Shown: one piece after another, positions 44,456-55,429 of the stretch
How the letters are laid out: every line of letters starts with the position of its first letter
Position numbering within the stretch: the stretch's first letter is position 1
NCBI GenBank assembly: GCA_028564705.1
Contig: JAPXFQ010002669.1
Span: 558,001-622,000, forward strand
Direction of reading: 5' to 3'
From: Apricaphanius iberus
Lineage: Eukaryota; Chordata; Actinopteri; Cyprinodontiformes; Aphaniidae
DNA length: 64,000 nt
Program-made: the position numbers and the translations under genes
Notes under the pieces: model-generated
What the model was told of the DNA's origin: nothing
The model's input: the letters and a program-made list of their open reading frames with translations, nothing else
The model's database searches: none

Positions 44456-47350
44456 CCTCCTGTCTACCACACTGGCCCCAGCTGCCACTGCCCTCTCTGC
44501 CCCCCCACACCCTGATGTGCAGCTGGTCCTTCTTCCTACAGTAACTCACATATCGGACTTGGACCATTCCCTACATCATTCAAACCTGTTATTAGCAGCA
44601 GAGGGCGGACAAACAATCATAAACCGGAAAAATTCAGCCCAAATAATCTCAATTACCAAAAGTCCCATATGCAGCTAATCATAAAATCACTCCATCTCCA
44701 ACCCCTATTGATATGGTACTTTTAAATGTCAGCTCTCTGCTCAGCAAAGCTTTTTATTCTCAACAATATGATTGTAGACCATAATTTTCTGTTTATTTTT
44801 AACAGAAACATGTCTGAGTGCAGATGCTCCTGCTGTTCTTACAGATGCCTCTCCACCAAATTTTAACTTTACTTATTCAAAGAGGAGTATGAAAATGGGA
44901 GGTGGAACGGGTTGTACAGTACATAGAACTTCTGAAATCATACAATAATGCATTAAAAATGCTTACTTTTCCAGAATCATCTTATGGAAAATAATCCAAA
45001 AATTTTGTTTTCCACCATAGACAACATTTTTAACCATACTTCTAATGCGTTTCAGAAGACGCCCTCGAAGGAGTGAGGAGTTTGAAGATCAATTCAGAGG
45101 AAAGGTAGACTCCATCAGAAGTAATATTTTATCTTCTCAAAGTAACATGGTTTTAGACAAATCGTGTGTGTGTCATTACCAGAGGAAACACCGGACAGCT
45201 TTGTCTTGGTAGAAGCTGGGACTCTTGATAAAGTTTTCTCCTCAGTGAGGGCCACCACATGTGTTTTGGACCCGATCCCCACTATGTTTTTTAAGCACTT
45301 TCATGGATCTTTTCGTGATGAGATTTTATACATGATGAATTGTTCCCTTCAGATGAGTTTTTTTTTAAATCCTGCCGCCTTTAAAGGGCCGGTAGTGAGG
45401 CCCCTGCTTAAGAAGAGCAATTTAGATTTTAATTATTTTAACAACTTCCAAGTGGTGTTGAACTTACCATTTCTAAGCAAAGTTTAAGACGAGCTTGTTT
45501 TAACTCAACTTAATGATTTAATTATCACTCATTATGTCCTAGACAAATTTCTGTCTGGTTTTAGGGTGAACCACAGCACCGAGATGGCTCTTATGAAGAT
45601 TTTATTTTTGTTTTGTTTTAACTATAGTACTCATAAGGTAATAGTATTGGTTTTACTGGATTTAAGCGCCACCTCTGATACAGTTAGACCACACACTTCT
45701 GTTAACTCGTTTCAAACAGATTGGCCTCTCTAGTGCTATTCATAAATAGTTAACATCCTGTCTTACAGATAGGACGTTTATGGTAAGTTTAGATACCTGC
45801 TCATCTAAGGCCCACAAGATCACATGTGGTGTGCCCCAAGGTTCAATCGTAAATCTTTTTAATCTGCTTTTTAATCTGTACTATATATGCTCCCTCTTGG
45901 CAATGTCATCAGAAGACATGGAATTAACTTCCACAGTTACCCTGATGATATACAGTTGTACATCTCCATGTCTCCTGATGACACATGGCCAATTATGCAA
46001 TTCTTAACTGCATTTGAGACATCAAATCCTGTATGGCAGAAAACTTTCTCCAGCTCAACCAGGATAAAACAGCAGCACACGTCCTGACAAAGACCAGGAG
46101 TCGGGAGCACATTACACCAGTCTTAAAATCAATGCATTAGCCCCCTGCAAGTTTTACGATCAATTTTAAAGTGATAGTCTGGATCTCTAAATTAATTACA
46201 CATTTTAAGAATTGTATTAAATTGACCTCCTGGCCTTAAATGTTGATATAAAATAAGTCATTTTATGAATTATAACATTACGGGTAAGTCCTGCCTTCCC
46301 GTATCTCAGCTCTGACTCAAAAGCTACGGTGCCGTCCACTTGAACCAATCAAGTGATGCCAAGGTCTGTCAATCATCATGAACGCTGTGTGCTCGTGCAC
46401 GTAACGGTGCTTTTTATGGTTTTTATGTGTTGTATTGGTCTTGGGCCTTCTTATCTTAGGGCGCTTTCACATGGTACGGGAGTCCGTACTCGGGTACGGT
46501 ATTTGGTCAAAATCCACTTATTTCGTACCATGTGAACACAGACTGTACCGTGCCAGGATACGGCCAGAGAGACCTGCCTTGGAGTTAGTATCCGAGTCCA
46601 GGTACGGGCGGCCACGTATCATGTGAACACAACCCGTACTCTGGCCGTACTCAAGACAATAGACGCGCTCCATGCGGAAATGACGACACCGCCGGCCGAA
46701 ATTACAGAATCACCTCGCGACCATACAAATACCAAAACAACGCGATTCAAGCATCCCACAGCAACACAGCAGGTTACAAAACGGCGGGTTTACTACAACA
46801 CTCACCCTGTAGATGGCTTCAGGTAGCAGCTGACCAGTAGACCAGTTTGTTTACATTCTAGCCTGTCGCTCGTTTTATGACGTCGGTACTTCTCACTCCC
46901 TTGTTTGTTGGAGAACTACAGACTTATTTGTATACCGCCACCTGCTGTTTATTTGTAGTAAAACACTGGATTCAAACACGGGCAGAGATCCGTGACATGT
47001 GAACAGAAAAAATTAGCATTTTCTCTGGCCGTTTTCTGGTACGGCCACACATGCGAAAACGGCCTTACTCACCTTTGGAACAGGCTGCCAGAGGACCTCA
47101 GAGGACCTCAGGTGCTTTGCTGATGCAGTTGATCTACTGCTGCCGTTACAGATGCCTTCTTTGATGCCTTTTCCGTAGCCTGGCTCATCTGTGCTTGGCC
47201 TAATGTCCTTTTTTTATGATTGCTTTTAACTGTGTGTGTGCATGGGAGTTTTGTCAGGGGGAAGGGGTATAACTAGGATCATGCTTTTAGCACTTTTAGA
47301 TGCAATTTCTTGTATGAAGATAGCTTTAAAAATAAAGTTTGATTTAATAT
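44456..47350 (+). mobile_element. LINE copy 2, decayed
   Basis: Same family as 15425-18645; the leader (CACACCCTGATGTGCAGCTG) and endonuclease start align. RT pieces follow. 45164-45487 has CVLDPIPTMFFK, FKGPVVRPLLKKSNLDF and NLPFLSKV. 45640-46000 has LDLSAT, KITCGVPQG and [10 protein letters not shown], in which the catalytic YADD has become YPDD. REHITPVLKS appears near 46110, and the C-terminal WNRLPEDL near 47075 after an inserted MITE. Stops and frameshifts throughout. It starts directly next to the right end of the palindrome-array element. Confidence 0.75.
46459..47064. mobile_element. Harbinger-like MITE, 606 bp
   Basis: The left end GGGCGCTTTCACATGG and the inverse right end GGCCGTTTTCGCATG are similar, flanked by TTA (46456-46458 and 47065-47067). 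The interior repeats CATGTGAAC and GTACGG in both orientations. Insertion into LINE copy 2 separates its RT end from WNRLPEDL. A 3-bp TTA duplication is typical of PIF/Harbinger elements. Confidence 0.6.
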
Positions 47351-47351
47351 T

Positions 47352-48262
47352 CAGTATTGCAAATCTGGTAGGGGCCTAGAAACACTTGCTTCCAAAAAAT
47401 CTGTTTCTTTGAAATACTCCATACTGCAGGTCTAAGCAGTGGTTGTTATAGGTAGGGAACCTGTACTAAGTTAGGAACTAACATAAAACTGGCATAGTAC
47501 CAGAACCACTTTGTTGGAAGAACCCTCTTTAAGTGTGTTTTGCTGCTGTTCCAAGAAGTTAAAGCCAAACCACTGGCCACAAACTTAACTACTGCATACT
47601 GCTGGATGATAATGATCCATGTAGAGCCAGTGGAAAATCCCGTCCCCAGAGTGTTCTGGAGCACGTGCCTGATGATTACTTTTTCTGTTTTCAACCTTAA
47701 CACTTCTATATATTTTTTCTATACTATTTTGGATCTGATTATCCAACCATCAAACTTCCTTTTGTTGAACTGCTGGGACAGATTTTAAAAAACGCCAGAG
47801 AGGGTTCGAGTAGGGTTAAAAAAGGCAAGGTGAATGACTGAATCACTGGTCTCATATAACTAACTTCACTCATATGGTTTATTTTCAAACGTCACTTTCT
47901 TCCCTGCCAGTTTCTCTGCAGAGGTCAAGTTGCATGAAACTTTAGCACATAATAAAGACAAAAATGACATGCAGCGGCTTCCAGGCCATGAGCTCATGTT
48001 TGCAGAGTCTGGTCTGGCTGAAAAAGTTCTTCTACCAGCCAGCAGCTCAGATAAGAGTTTTCATGAGTTTCAAGATCTTTCTGTAGAAACATCATAGAAA
48101 TATCCAGGAAGGTTAGATTGAAACATGACTGAGGTGATGCTATTTATTAACAACATTTAAGTCAGTTCACATGTCATTGCATAGATGGAGGGTTTTTCAA
48201 AGTTTTTGTATTTTGCCAGAATAGAATGACATCACAAACTCTGGTGACCTTATTGGAAGCCT
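47352..48262. other. No recognised gene
   Basis: No supported feature; short frames at 47446-47788 overlap on both strands. Confidence 0.35.
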
Positions 48263-48267
48263 AACCC

Positions 48268-48967
48268 GGGCATTCCACTGGACATGTCAGCAGCATGTTA
48301 CAGGAGCAACACGTTTTACTCGCGTCTTCTGCTGCTTGGCCCTTTCCCCTGGTGGTGTCAGCGGCACGTAGTAGCAGGGAAGCAGCTGTCACAGAGAGAG
48401 CCCGAAATCATGCGAGTTCAGCAAAATCACGCTTGGTTTCGTCAGTAAACGCAACAACAAGCAGGAAAAAGACTATATAACATGGCTCCAAAAGGTCTGT
48501 GTTTTATGTTCTGTCCGTTTTACATTCGCCAATAAGTTTATGTTATGTCAGGGAAGATACAAAATCCCTTGAAGTGCAAAAGAATAATGTTAGTGGCGAT
48601 CCGAGGTAGTGTAGACCCTCCCGTGACCTACTGACTTCTCCCGAGGCCGCACAGGTAGTAAAGTAAGGTTAGGTAAAGAGGCACCTTTGTTTTATTTTGA
48701 AAATTTCCAGATGCCGAGCTGTCTGATTCCTGTCTTGCCCTATCCAAAATGTCGAAATTTACACGTTTCACAGGCATAGCGCGTAGAAAATAGAACTGCC
48801 GCATATATTTAGAAAAGTGCTGCGACATGACGCTCCTGTGACGGGGCAAACTCGTGCTACTTTCGCCTCCGGTGGAAAGGATTATATTGATTACAGCGGT
48901 GGCTAACAACCACGTATGACGTGCTTCTGCTGTAACATGCTACTGGCGCGTCCGGTGGAAAGGAGGG
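48268..48967. mobile_element. DNA-type MITE, about 700 bp
   Basis: The left TTCCACTGGACATGTCAGC.. GCATGTTACAG and the inverse right TTCCACCGGACGCGCCAGTA.. GCATGTTACAG pair as imperfect inverted repeats of about 35 bp. The interior has no transposase. The superfamily is not determined. Confidence 0.55.
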
Positions 48968-49105
48968 GTAAGTCATACCCTTCTACTTCCGGTCCATGGG
49001 TCCCCTAATGCTAAAAAAAAGAGTCAATGGAGCGATAAAAGTTATTTTATGATCCAGTTTGAAATGCGCTGTGGATCGAACATATGATGTCAGCAAATTT
49101 TAAAG

Positions 49106-49639
49106 TAGGGATGCACCGATCCGACTTTTTCAATTCTGATACCGATACCGATGGCTGGATTTTGTGTATCTGTCGATACCCGATACCGATCCGATACTAT
49201 TTGTGACAGTGTGGAGGTCCTGTCACTATGGCTCCGATAGATCATTTGCCCTGGCTGCTTGGCCAAAAGGAAATCCATTTGGCTGACTGGTCAGCTCACA
49301 TGAACTTCACTGGGCAGTCGTGGGTTCAAATCCTGCCTGGGCCCTCATTGTGTACCTTGCCACATTTTGATATACTGTATAACTTCTGGTGCCTTTCTTG
49401 AAGACACACCAGAGGCACCAGACTTTACAAACTAAACATAACTGAGACAAAATAACACATGTAAAATATATAATTACCACAAAAATAAAATTTCAAGTGA
49501 AAAATTAACTTTTTCGGTGTACTTGTTGCCTATTTTCCCCATTTTGAGTATCGGTTCATGGTATCGGTTAAGTTTAACCGATACCGATACCAGTACATTA
49601 GGCAGTATCGGGGCCGATACCGGTATCGGTGCATCCCTA
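49106..49639. mobile_element. hAT element, 534 bp, perfect 8-bp duplication
   Basis: The ends are TAGGGATGCACCGAT and its inverse ATCGGTGCATCCCTA, with TTTTAAAG on both sides (49098-49105, 49640-49647). GATACCGATACCGATGG and GCCGATACCGGTATCGG flank the interior. A SINE-like piece with B-box-like GGTTCAAATCC (about 49323) may be nested inside. No coding capacity. Confidence 0.88.
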
Positions 49640-49717
49640 TTTTAAAGACTCATTTTGATGCAAAGAAAATTTTGATTTTCTGCCGGAGGTAAAAGTTACT
49701 TTAGGTTTTGTGTGAAA

Positions 49718-49903
49718 ATGTTTAGCGAACTACAACTGCAGAAGAAGGAGGAGAGTGAGTGCCGTAGCCTCCAGGCCAAAGAAAGGAACATTAAACATGC
49801 AGAAAAATACTATAAATCTGGCCATGTGGAAAGTAGCAGCTATGTCGGGGATAAAGCAGTCGGTGGAGTGAGAGCCAGCATGGAGGAGAAGCTCTACAAG
49901 CTC
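49718..49903 (+). pseudogene. Exon fragment of an unrecognised transposon protein
   Basis: From the ATG at 49718 the frame reads MFSELQLQKKEESECRSLQA, then KHAEKYYKSGHVESSSYV and VRASMEEKLYK, and is cut by the L2 tail. The stop at 49904 is made by the junction. The lysine-rich charged composition and the AEKYYKSGHV block remind me of the segment before a SWIM-type zinc finger in repetitive fish proteins, but this is from memory and uncertain. It lies inside the element 48986-52552, so it is more likely a transposon exon than a host gene. Confidence 0.35.
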
Positions 49904-49906
49904 TAG

Positions 49907-52279
49907 AATCAGAATCAGAATCAGCTTTAATGGCCAAGTATGACACATACAAGGAATTTGACTCCGGCAACTTTTCTCTCCAGTACAGAACTTAAATAAG
50001 TGAAATTAAAACGGAAATAAAAATAAATACAAATAAAAATAAAGGATAATATATACACCAAACCAGGGTTATTGTACAGTAAGTATAGTAAGTATATACA
50101 GCAGTGCAGAGTTTTAGTTTATTGTTCATGTGAATGGACTCACACTCTGTGACTATTCAGAGTTCATCAGAGCGACAGCCTGGGGGAAGAAACTGTTCTT
50201 GTGTCGGGTGGTTTTGGCGTACAGCGCTCTGTAACGCCGGCCTGAGGGGAGGAGCCTAAACAGATTGTGGCCAGGGTGTGAGGGGTCAGTGGTGATTTTT
50301 CTGGCCCGCTTCCTGACCCTGGCCCGGAATAGGTCCTCAATGGAGGGAAGATCAGTACATATGATCCTCTCTGAGGACCTGACTGTTCTCTGCAGTCTGT
50401 CCCTGTCTTGCCTGGTGGCGGATCCGAACCAGACAGAGATGGATGAGGTCAGGACAGACTGGACTATTGCTGTGTAGAATATGGTCAGCAGTTCCTGAGG
50501 CAGGTTGAACTTTCTGAGCTGACGCAGAAAGTACAGCCTTTGCTGGGCCTTCTTCCTTATAGAGTCAATGTGGGAGGTCCACTTCAGGTCCCGTGTGATG
50601 GTGGATCCTAGGAACCTGAAAGACTCTACTGTGGGGACTGGCCTGTTGGTGATTATGAGAGGAGATGTTGATGGGGGTCTCTTCCTGAAGTCGACTGTCA
50701 TCTCCACAGTTTTGAGTGGGTTTAGCTCCAGGTGGTTCTGACTGCACCAGAGGACCAGCTGTTCCACCTCCCTTCTGTATGCAGACTCGTCGCCGTCACG
50801 GATGAGTCCAATGACGGTGGTGTCATCTGCAAACTTCAGGAGTTTCACAGAAGGGTCTCTTGACGTGCAATCAGTGGTGTAAAGGGAGAAAAGCAGTGGG
50901 GAGAGAACACATCCCTGGGGGGCGCCGATGCTGAGGGACCGGGTGCTGGATATGAAGTTACCCAGTTTCACCTGCTGCCTCCTGTCAGTCAGGAAACTGG
51001 TAATCCACTGACAGGTGGAGGGAGGCACGGTGAGCTGGGACAGTTTTTGGTGGAGGAGCTCTGGGACGATGGTGTTAAATGCAGAGCTGAAGTCCACAAA
51101 CAGGACCCGAGCGTAGGTACCTGCAGGGTCTAGGTGTTGCAGGATGTAGTGGAGAGCCATGTTGACTGCGTCATCCACTGACCTGTTTGCTCTATAGGCA
51201 AACTGCAGGGGGTCTAGCAGGGGATCCGGGACTTCCTTCAGGTGGGAAAGCACCAGTCGCTCAAAGGATTTTATGACCACAGATGTCAGGGCGACTGGTC
51301 TGTAGTCATTTAATCCTGTGACAGGGGACTTCTTGGGAACCGGGATGATGGTGGAGCGTTTGAGGCAGGACGGGACCTCACACAGCTCCAGGGAGTTATT
51401 GAAGATCTGAGTGAAGATGGGAGCCAGCTGGTCAGCACAGACTTTCAGACAGGACGGAGACACTCCATCAGGACCTGATGCCTTCTTAATCCTCTGTCTC
51501 TGAAATAGTTGGCGCACATCCTGTTCACAGATCGTCAGCGCAGGCAGGGGGTCAGGTATGGGGATGGTTTGGGGTGATGCTAGGCCTTTTGTGATGGAGA
51601 TGGTGGGGGAGGTGGAAGGTGTGAAAGTTGTTTCAAACCTGGAGAAAAAGTCATTGAGGTCCTCAGCCAGGCGGGGGCTCCCCACAGGGTGGGGGGATGG
51701 TCTCCTGTAGTTGGTGATGGTCTGCAGGCCCTTCCAAACTGCAGAAGAGTCGTTGGCAGAAAAACGCTCCTTCAGCTTAACACTGTAGTTCCTTTTTGCT
51801 GCCTTGATCTCCTTTGTCAGCTTGTTCCTGGCCTGCTTGTACAGGTCCCGATCCCCACTCCTGTAGGCCTCCTCCTTGTCCTGGCGTAGCCGTCTCAGTT
51901 CTGCAGTGAACCATGGTTTATTGTTGTTAAACGTGCAGAATGTTTTGGTCTGCAAACACATGTCCTCACAAAAACGGATGTAAGATGTCACAGTGTCAGT
52001 CAGTTCGTCCAGGTCTGAGGCTGTTGCTTCAAAGACGCTCCAATCAGTGCAGTCAAAGCAGGCCTGTAGCTGCATCTTTGACTCATCTGTCCATCTCTTC
52101 ATAGTTCTTACTACAGGCTTAGCAGATTTCAGCTTCTGCTTGTAAGATGGGATGAGGTGGACCAGGCAGTGGTGAGAAAGTCCCAAAGCAGCACGGGGGA
52201 CAGAGCGATTTGCATTCTTTATTGTGGTGTAGCAGTGGTCTAAAGTGTTCATGTCCCTGGTGGGACACGTCACGTGAGT
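49907..52279 (-). mobile_element. L2-type LINE, 5'-truncated, open RT frame
   Basis: Reads on the minus strand from within the endonuclease C-terminus (52276) through RT to a 3' UTR ending in a repeated AGAATC tail (49907-49935, plus strand AATCAGAATCAGCTTTAATG). Its 5' truncation is at about 52279. No target duplication is obvious. It interrupts the exon at 49718-49903, so it is younger than the host transposon. Confidence 0.9.
50153..52276 (-). CDS. L2-type LINE reverse transcriptase, 5'-partial
   Basis: About 707 uninterrupted codons. They begin inside the endonuclease tail (VTCPTRDMNTLDHCYTTIKN, SHHCLVHL), with no true start codon because the copy is 5'-truncated. A linker rich in K/R follows (residues 60-210). 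RT motifs: KKASGPDGVSPSCLK, NDYRPVALTSVVIKSFERL, LQFAYRANRSVDDAV, LFVDFSSAFNTI, SIGAPQGCVLSPLLFSLYTT, LLKFADDTTVIG (catalytic DD at about residues 480-481) and LGSTITRDLKW. The C-terminus is RKITTDPSHPGHNLFRLLPS, FFPQAVALMNSE. Such proteins copy their RNA at nicked target DNA. The lack of any stop suggests a recent insertion, but without the 5' half it cannot move by itself. Confidence 0.9.
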   Translation of the reverse strand, partial: HVTCPTRDMNTLDHCYTTIKNANRSVPRAALGLSHHCLVHLIPSYKQKLKSAKPVVRTMKRWTDESKMQLQACFDCTDWSVFEATASDLDELTDTVTSYIRFCEDMCLQTKTFCTFNNNKPWFTAELRRLRQDKEEAYRSGDRDLYKQARNKLTKEIKAAKRNYSVKLKERFSANDSSAVWKGLQTITNYRRPSPHPVGSPRLAEDLNDFFSRFETTFTPSTSPTISITKGLASPQTIPIPDPLPALTICEQDVRQLFQRQRIKKASGPDGVSPSCLKVCADQLAPIFTQIFNNSLELCEVPSCLKRSTIIPVPKKSPVTGLNDYRPVALTSVVIKSFERLVLSHLKEVPDPLLDPLQFAYRANRSVDDAVNMALHYILQHLDPAGTYARVLFVDFSSAFNTIVPELLHQKLSQLTVPPSTCQWITSFLTDRRQQVKLGNFISSTRSLSIGAPQGCVLSPLLFSLYTTDCTSRDPSVKLLKFADDTTVIGLIRDGDESAYRREVEQLVLWCSQNHLELNPLKTVEMTVDFRKRPPSTSPLIITNRPVPTVESFRFLGSTITRDLKWTSHIDSIRKKAQQRLYFLRQLRKFNLPQELLTIFYTAIVQSVLTSSISVWFGSATRQDRDRLQRTVRSSERIICTDLPSIEDLFRARVRKRARKITTDPSHPGHNLFRLLPSGRRYRALYAKTTRHKNSFFPQAVALMNSE

Positions 52280-52649
52280 GTTTTATGTGCTATAGCTAGT
52301 GCTAGCTCCCATTAGCCAAATGGCGTCATATTGATTTGTAGGCATAGAAATGCGAATTTTTACAATCAAATAAATCCTACATCACTGGACAAACACATTA
52401 GAGAAGTACATCATTATTTATCATTTAAAGCGAAGTACAACATAGGCGTGATTCAAGACGTAAGACAAAGCGGACCAGAAAATAACTTTTATTGCTTCAT
52501 TGACTTCCATTCATTGTTTTTTCGGTTTGGAGACCCGCGGGCCGACCGGAAGGAGAGGAGACTTAGGCTCCCCATTAGGATGTTATCAGATAGACCAACA
52601 CAAAGTGGGTGGTGATTATGAAATGTAACTAAAAGGGTGCATGCTTTAT

Positions 52650-52676
52650 TATATATATATATATATATATATATAT
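52650..52676. repeat. (AT)n microsatellite
   Basis: A run of about 27 bases of AT. Confidence 0.9.
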
Positions 52677-53035
52677 CACATTTTGAAAAAAAGATTGTGC
52701 ATTTGCATAGAGTTCATTTTTAACCTATATGCATAAATAAAATACTGTGCAAACCATTGCCTTCTAAGGTCCCCTAAATCATAGAGTCCTCTGGTGTGTA
52801 ACTGAATCTTAGTAGAGCAGCTGTTCTATGACGGCTGTGGAGGTGTGTTAGAGAACATTAGTGAAAAAACAGCATAATGGAAATCAAGGAAGAGAGCAAA
52901 TAGGTCAGGCTGTGAAGAAGTTTAAAGCAGATATGTTAGGTTTTGACCATCTCACTGAAGGTGTTCACTCCTTAATCTAAAAATGGAAAAAATATGGCAC
53001 AAGTGCAAGCCTACCAACACATGGGTATTTACTGT

Positions 53036-54144
53036 CCCCCTGAGTTGATAATCAAGAGGGCTGAGTTGCATCCCAAGAACACCATCGATGTTTCACAATG
53101 CCAAGGAACCTCGGCTAGATGTCTTTGTCCCCAGTTGACTAGGAGATACGTCATCAGAGACCACCAAGACGTGTTCCAATGTTCATTGGAATCTGTCCTC
53201 TGTTTGTCTGCCATTTAGCTAACTGACCAAGGATACATGAGGTGCCTTGATGCCTTCATTTGGTCAAAAACTTCCCAGAAACCAGTGCAGTAGGAGCCGG
53301 CAGCAACAACTTTGGGGACAAATTTTCAGTTTAAATGTAAGTAAACTAATTGTAGCTGTCGGGCTTATAACTAAAATGTTTTTTTTATTTGTTTTTAAAT
53401 CAGAACCAAAGCAGGTTTATAACATTGGAAAGGTAGCAAGAAGGTTGTGGGTTTAAATCCTGGCCCAGGATCTTTCTGCATGGAGTTTGCATGTTCTCCC
53501 CGTACATGCGTGGGTTCCCTCTGGGTACTCGGGCTTCCTCCCAAAAACATGAGTCCAAAAACATGACTGTTAGGTTAATTGGTCTCTGTAAATTGCCATT
53601 AGGCATGAATATGTGCATGCATGCAGCCCCCTGTGACCCCCTTGAGGATAAATGGTATAGAAAATGAATGGATGGATGGATGGATGGATGGATGGGGCTG
53701 TGGATTGTGAGACTTTGGGCAAAAACCTCCTTTCATCAGTGAGACCATTGAGGATGAAACATGGCTGGAGTTTTTCAAGATTCTGGAGTGGCCTAGTCAG
53801 TCTCCACACCTCAATCAAATAGAGAATCTGTGGAGAGAGAGGAAAGTCAAAACATTACAGCTCTATAAAATATCTGCTTGGAGGAATGGGCCAAAATATC
53901 AGCTAAAGTGTGTCCAAACTTGGTGAAGACCTACAGTGAACGTTTGACCTCGGTCGTGTATTTTCTCCACCATTATACACAATTCCTTAAAAATCATACA
54001 ATGTGATTTCCTGGATTTGATTTTTTCTTCCATTCTCTCTTACAGTTAAAGTGTAACTATGATGAAAATGATAGACCTTATTCATCTTTTTAAGTGGAAC
54101 AACCTGCACGATCGGTGGCTGTCAAATACTTTTTTACCCCACTG
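53036..54144 (+). mobile_element. Tc1 remnant of the same family as 16355-17960
   Basis: [11 protein letters not shown] (about 53058-53090) and then TGGCCTAGTCAGTCTCCACA (WPSQSP), AATAGAGAATCTGTGGAGAG (IENLWRE) and GAGGAATGGGCCAAAATATC (EEWAKI) match the intact transposase at 16570-17592. The right terminus (TGCACGATCGGTGGCTG, CTTTTTTACCCCACTG) ends at 54144 followed by TA. The N-terminal third is missing. A SINE at 53432-53698 splits it. The intact and the dead copy show that this family has been present for a long time. Confidence 0.75.
53432..53698 (+). mobile_element. SINE with (ATGG)n tail
   Basis: Contains GTAGCAAGAAGGTTGTGGGT, GGAGTTTGCATGTTCTCCCC, GTACATGCGTGGGTTCCCTC, CTCCCAAAAACATGAGTCC and GACCCCCTTGAGGATAAATG, then a GGATGGATGG tail. 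It is shorter than 21486-21828 because the middle is deleted. Confidence 0.8.
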
Positions 54145-54865
54145 TATGTCACCCAGAACACACCCTTCAGTGGTGCTTGTGGTGTACTATGGAGATGCTT
54201 TTCTTCATTGAGGCAGGGAAGTTCATCACAGGTAATAACAAGATGAATAAAGCTAAAACAGGACAATCCTTGAAAACCTGTTTGAGGTTGCAAACCTGGG
54301 TCAGAGGTTCTTTTTCAAGCAGGATGACCCTAAACATATAACATGAACTACAACCGAATGATATAGATGATAGCATTTTTCATGAGCTAGAATGTCATAT
54401 TTAACATCTCAACCTAAATCTAAATGCGAATCTGTGGCAGGACTTTAAAAAGAAAATGAGGCTCATTGATGTTATTCCAATCGGACTGAGCTTACCCTAT
54501 TACACAAAGATGAATAAATACAAGGTTGAGTTGTTTACAATACAAATCTGGGAGAGAAATATCTTACAAATAAAACCCATAAAACACAACAGGCAGCTGC
54601 AGTTGCAGCAAAGGGTGATTCTACAAGGAATTGAGTTAGTGGGGCCGAATACAAATGGACAAAAGAGTTTTTAGATTTTTTTTGTGAAGAAAAAAAACAC
54701 AAACAAAAAACAAAAATGAATCCTTTCCTTCAACATCATTTTTAGACACTGTTTTGTTGATATATTTATATTCAAAATAAAATGCATGACTGATTTTGGT
54801 GTTAATGTGACTAAACTTAAATGTGAAACAGAGGGGTGTAGATACTTTTTGAGATAAAACTGGTC

Positions 54866-55428
54866 AAAAGAACCCCAACAAGTTAGGTCATTCAGATGTA
54901 GAGATATGAACAGGTGACTGTCAGGATCTTCCTTCGAGGTTAATGATGCTTTATTTTTAACATCTGTTTTGTCTCTTTGTTTATGTTTACATGGAAACTG
55001 AAGGGGAGTACTGGTAAATGATAGTGGCCCTGGCAAACGGTAGTACAGGAGCACACAGGCATGTTTTCTGCCACCTGATGCCCTCTTCAGATTAATTTCA
55101 AATGTCTGTAGTGTTCTTTCTGCTGATAGGCTTACTGGTTGCTTGACTTACGCAAACAGACTGGCAAGACTGTAAGGATAAGGCTCTGCAGGTTCAACAG
55201 AACTCTCGGAGGGAACCAGAGGATAATGACGATCCATGGTAACCCACATGTTTTTTTTCTTTTCCATCTGCAGTGTTTATTGTGGTGTGTGGACAAACAG
55301 AAACGGGCCTGCCTCCACAGTTATCTTCATCTGCAAGCAGAACTCTGCCAGCTGGTTCACCACGTAGCACGTAGACTCTGAGACTACATCAGATCTCTGA
55401 TTTTCCCCTTCACCAAGATACCACAGTT
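54866..55428. other. No recognised gene
   Basis: No supported feature. The frame 55139-55381 has no family signature. Confidence 0.35.
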
Positions 55429-55429
55429 T

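Larger units (their letters stand above)
48986..52552 (+). mobile_element. DNA transposon of unknown class, split by hAT and L2
   Basis: The left end CTTCCGGTCCATGGGTCCCC and the inverse of the right end CTTCCGGTCGGCCCGCGGGT, followed in both by an A-rich run and a GTCAATGG-like block, form imperfect inverted repeats of about 55 bp. Removing the nested hAT (49106-49639) and L2 (49907-52279) leaves about 660 bp holding one short coding exon (49718-49903). The target duplication was not resolved. Confidence 0.5.
52740..54865 (+). mobile_element. Tc1-like remnant, third family, with nested insertions
   Basis: The 5' part (52740-53030) matches a well-known fish Tc1 family: CCTTCTAAGGTCCCCTAAAT, TTAGAGAACATTAGTGA, and AAATGGAAAAAATATGGCAC equivalent to KWKKYGT. 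The 3' part (54150-54865) has GGAGATGCTTTTCTTCATTG, GACCCTAAACATATAACATG (DPKH), AATCTGTGGCAGGACTTTAA (NLWQDFK) and a terminal GGGGTGTAGATACTTTTT. The middle is lost and replaced by another Tc1 family (53036-54144). Dead, with many frameshifts. Confidence 0.7.
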
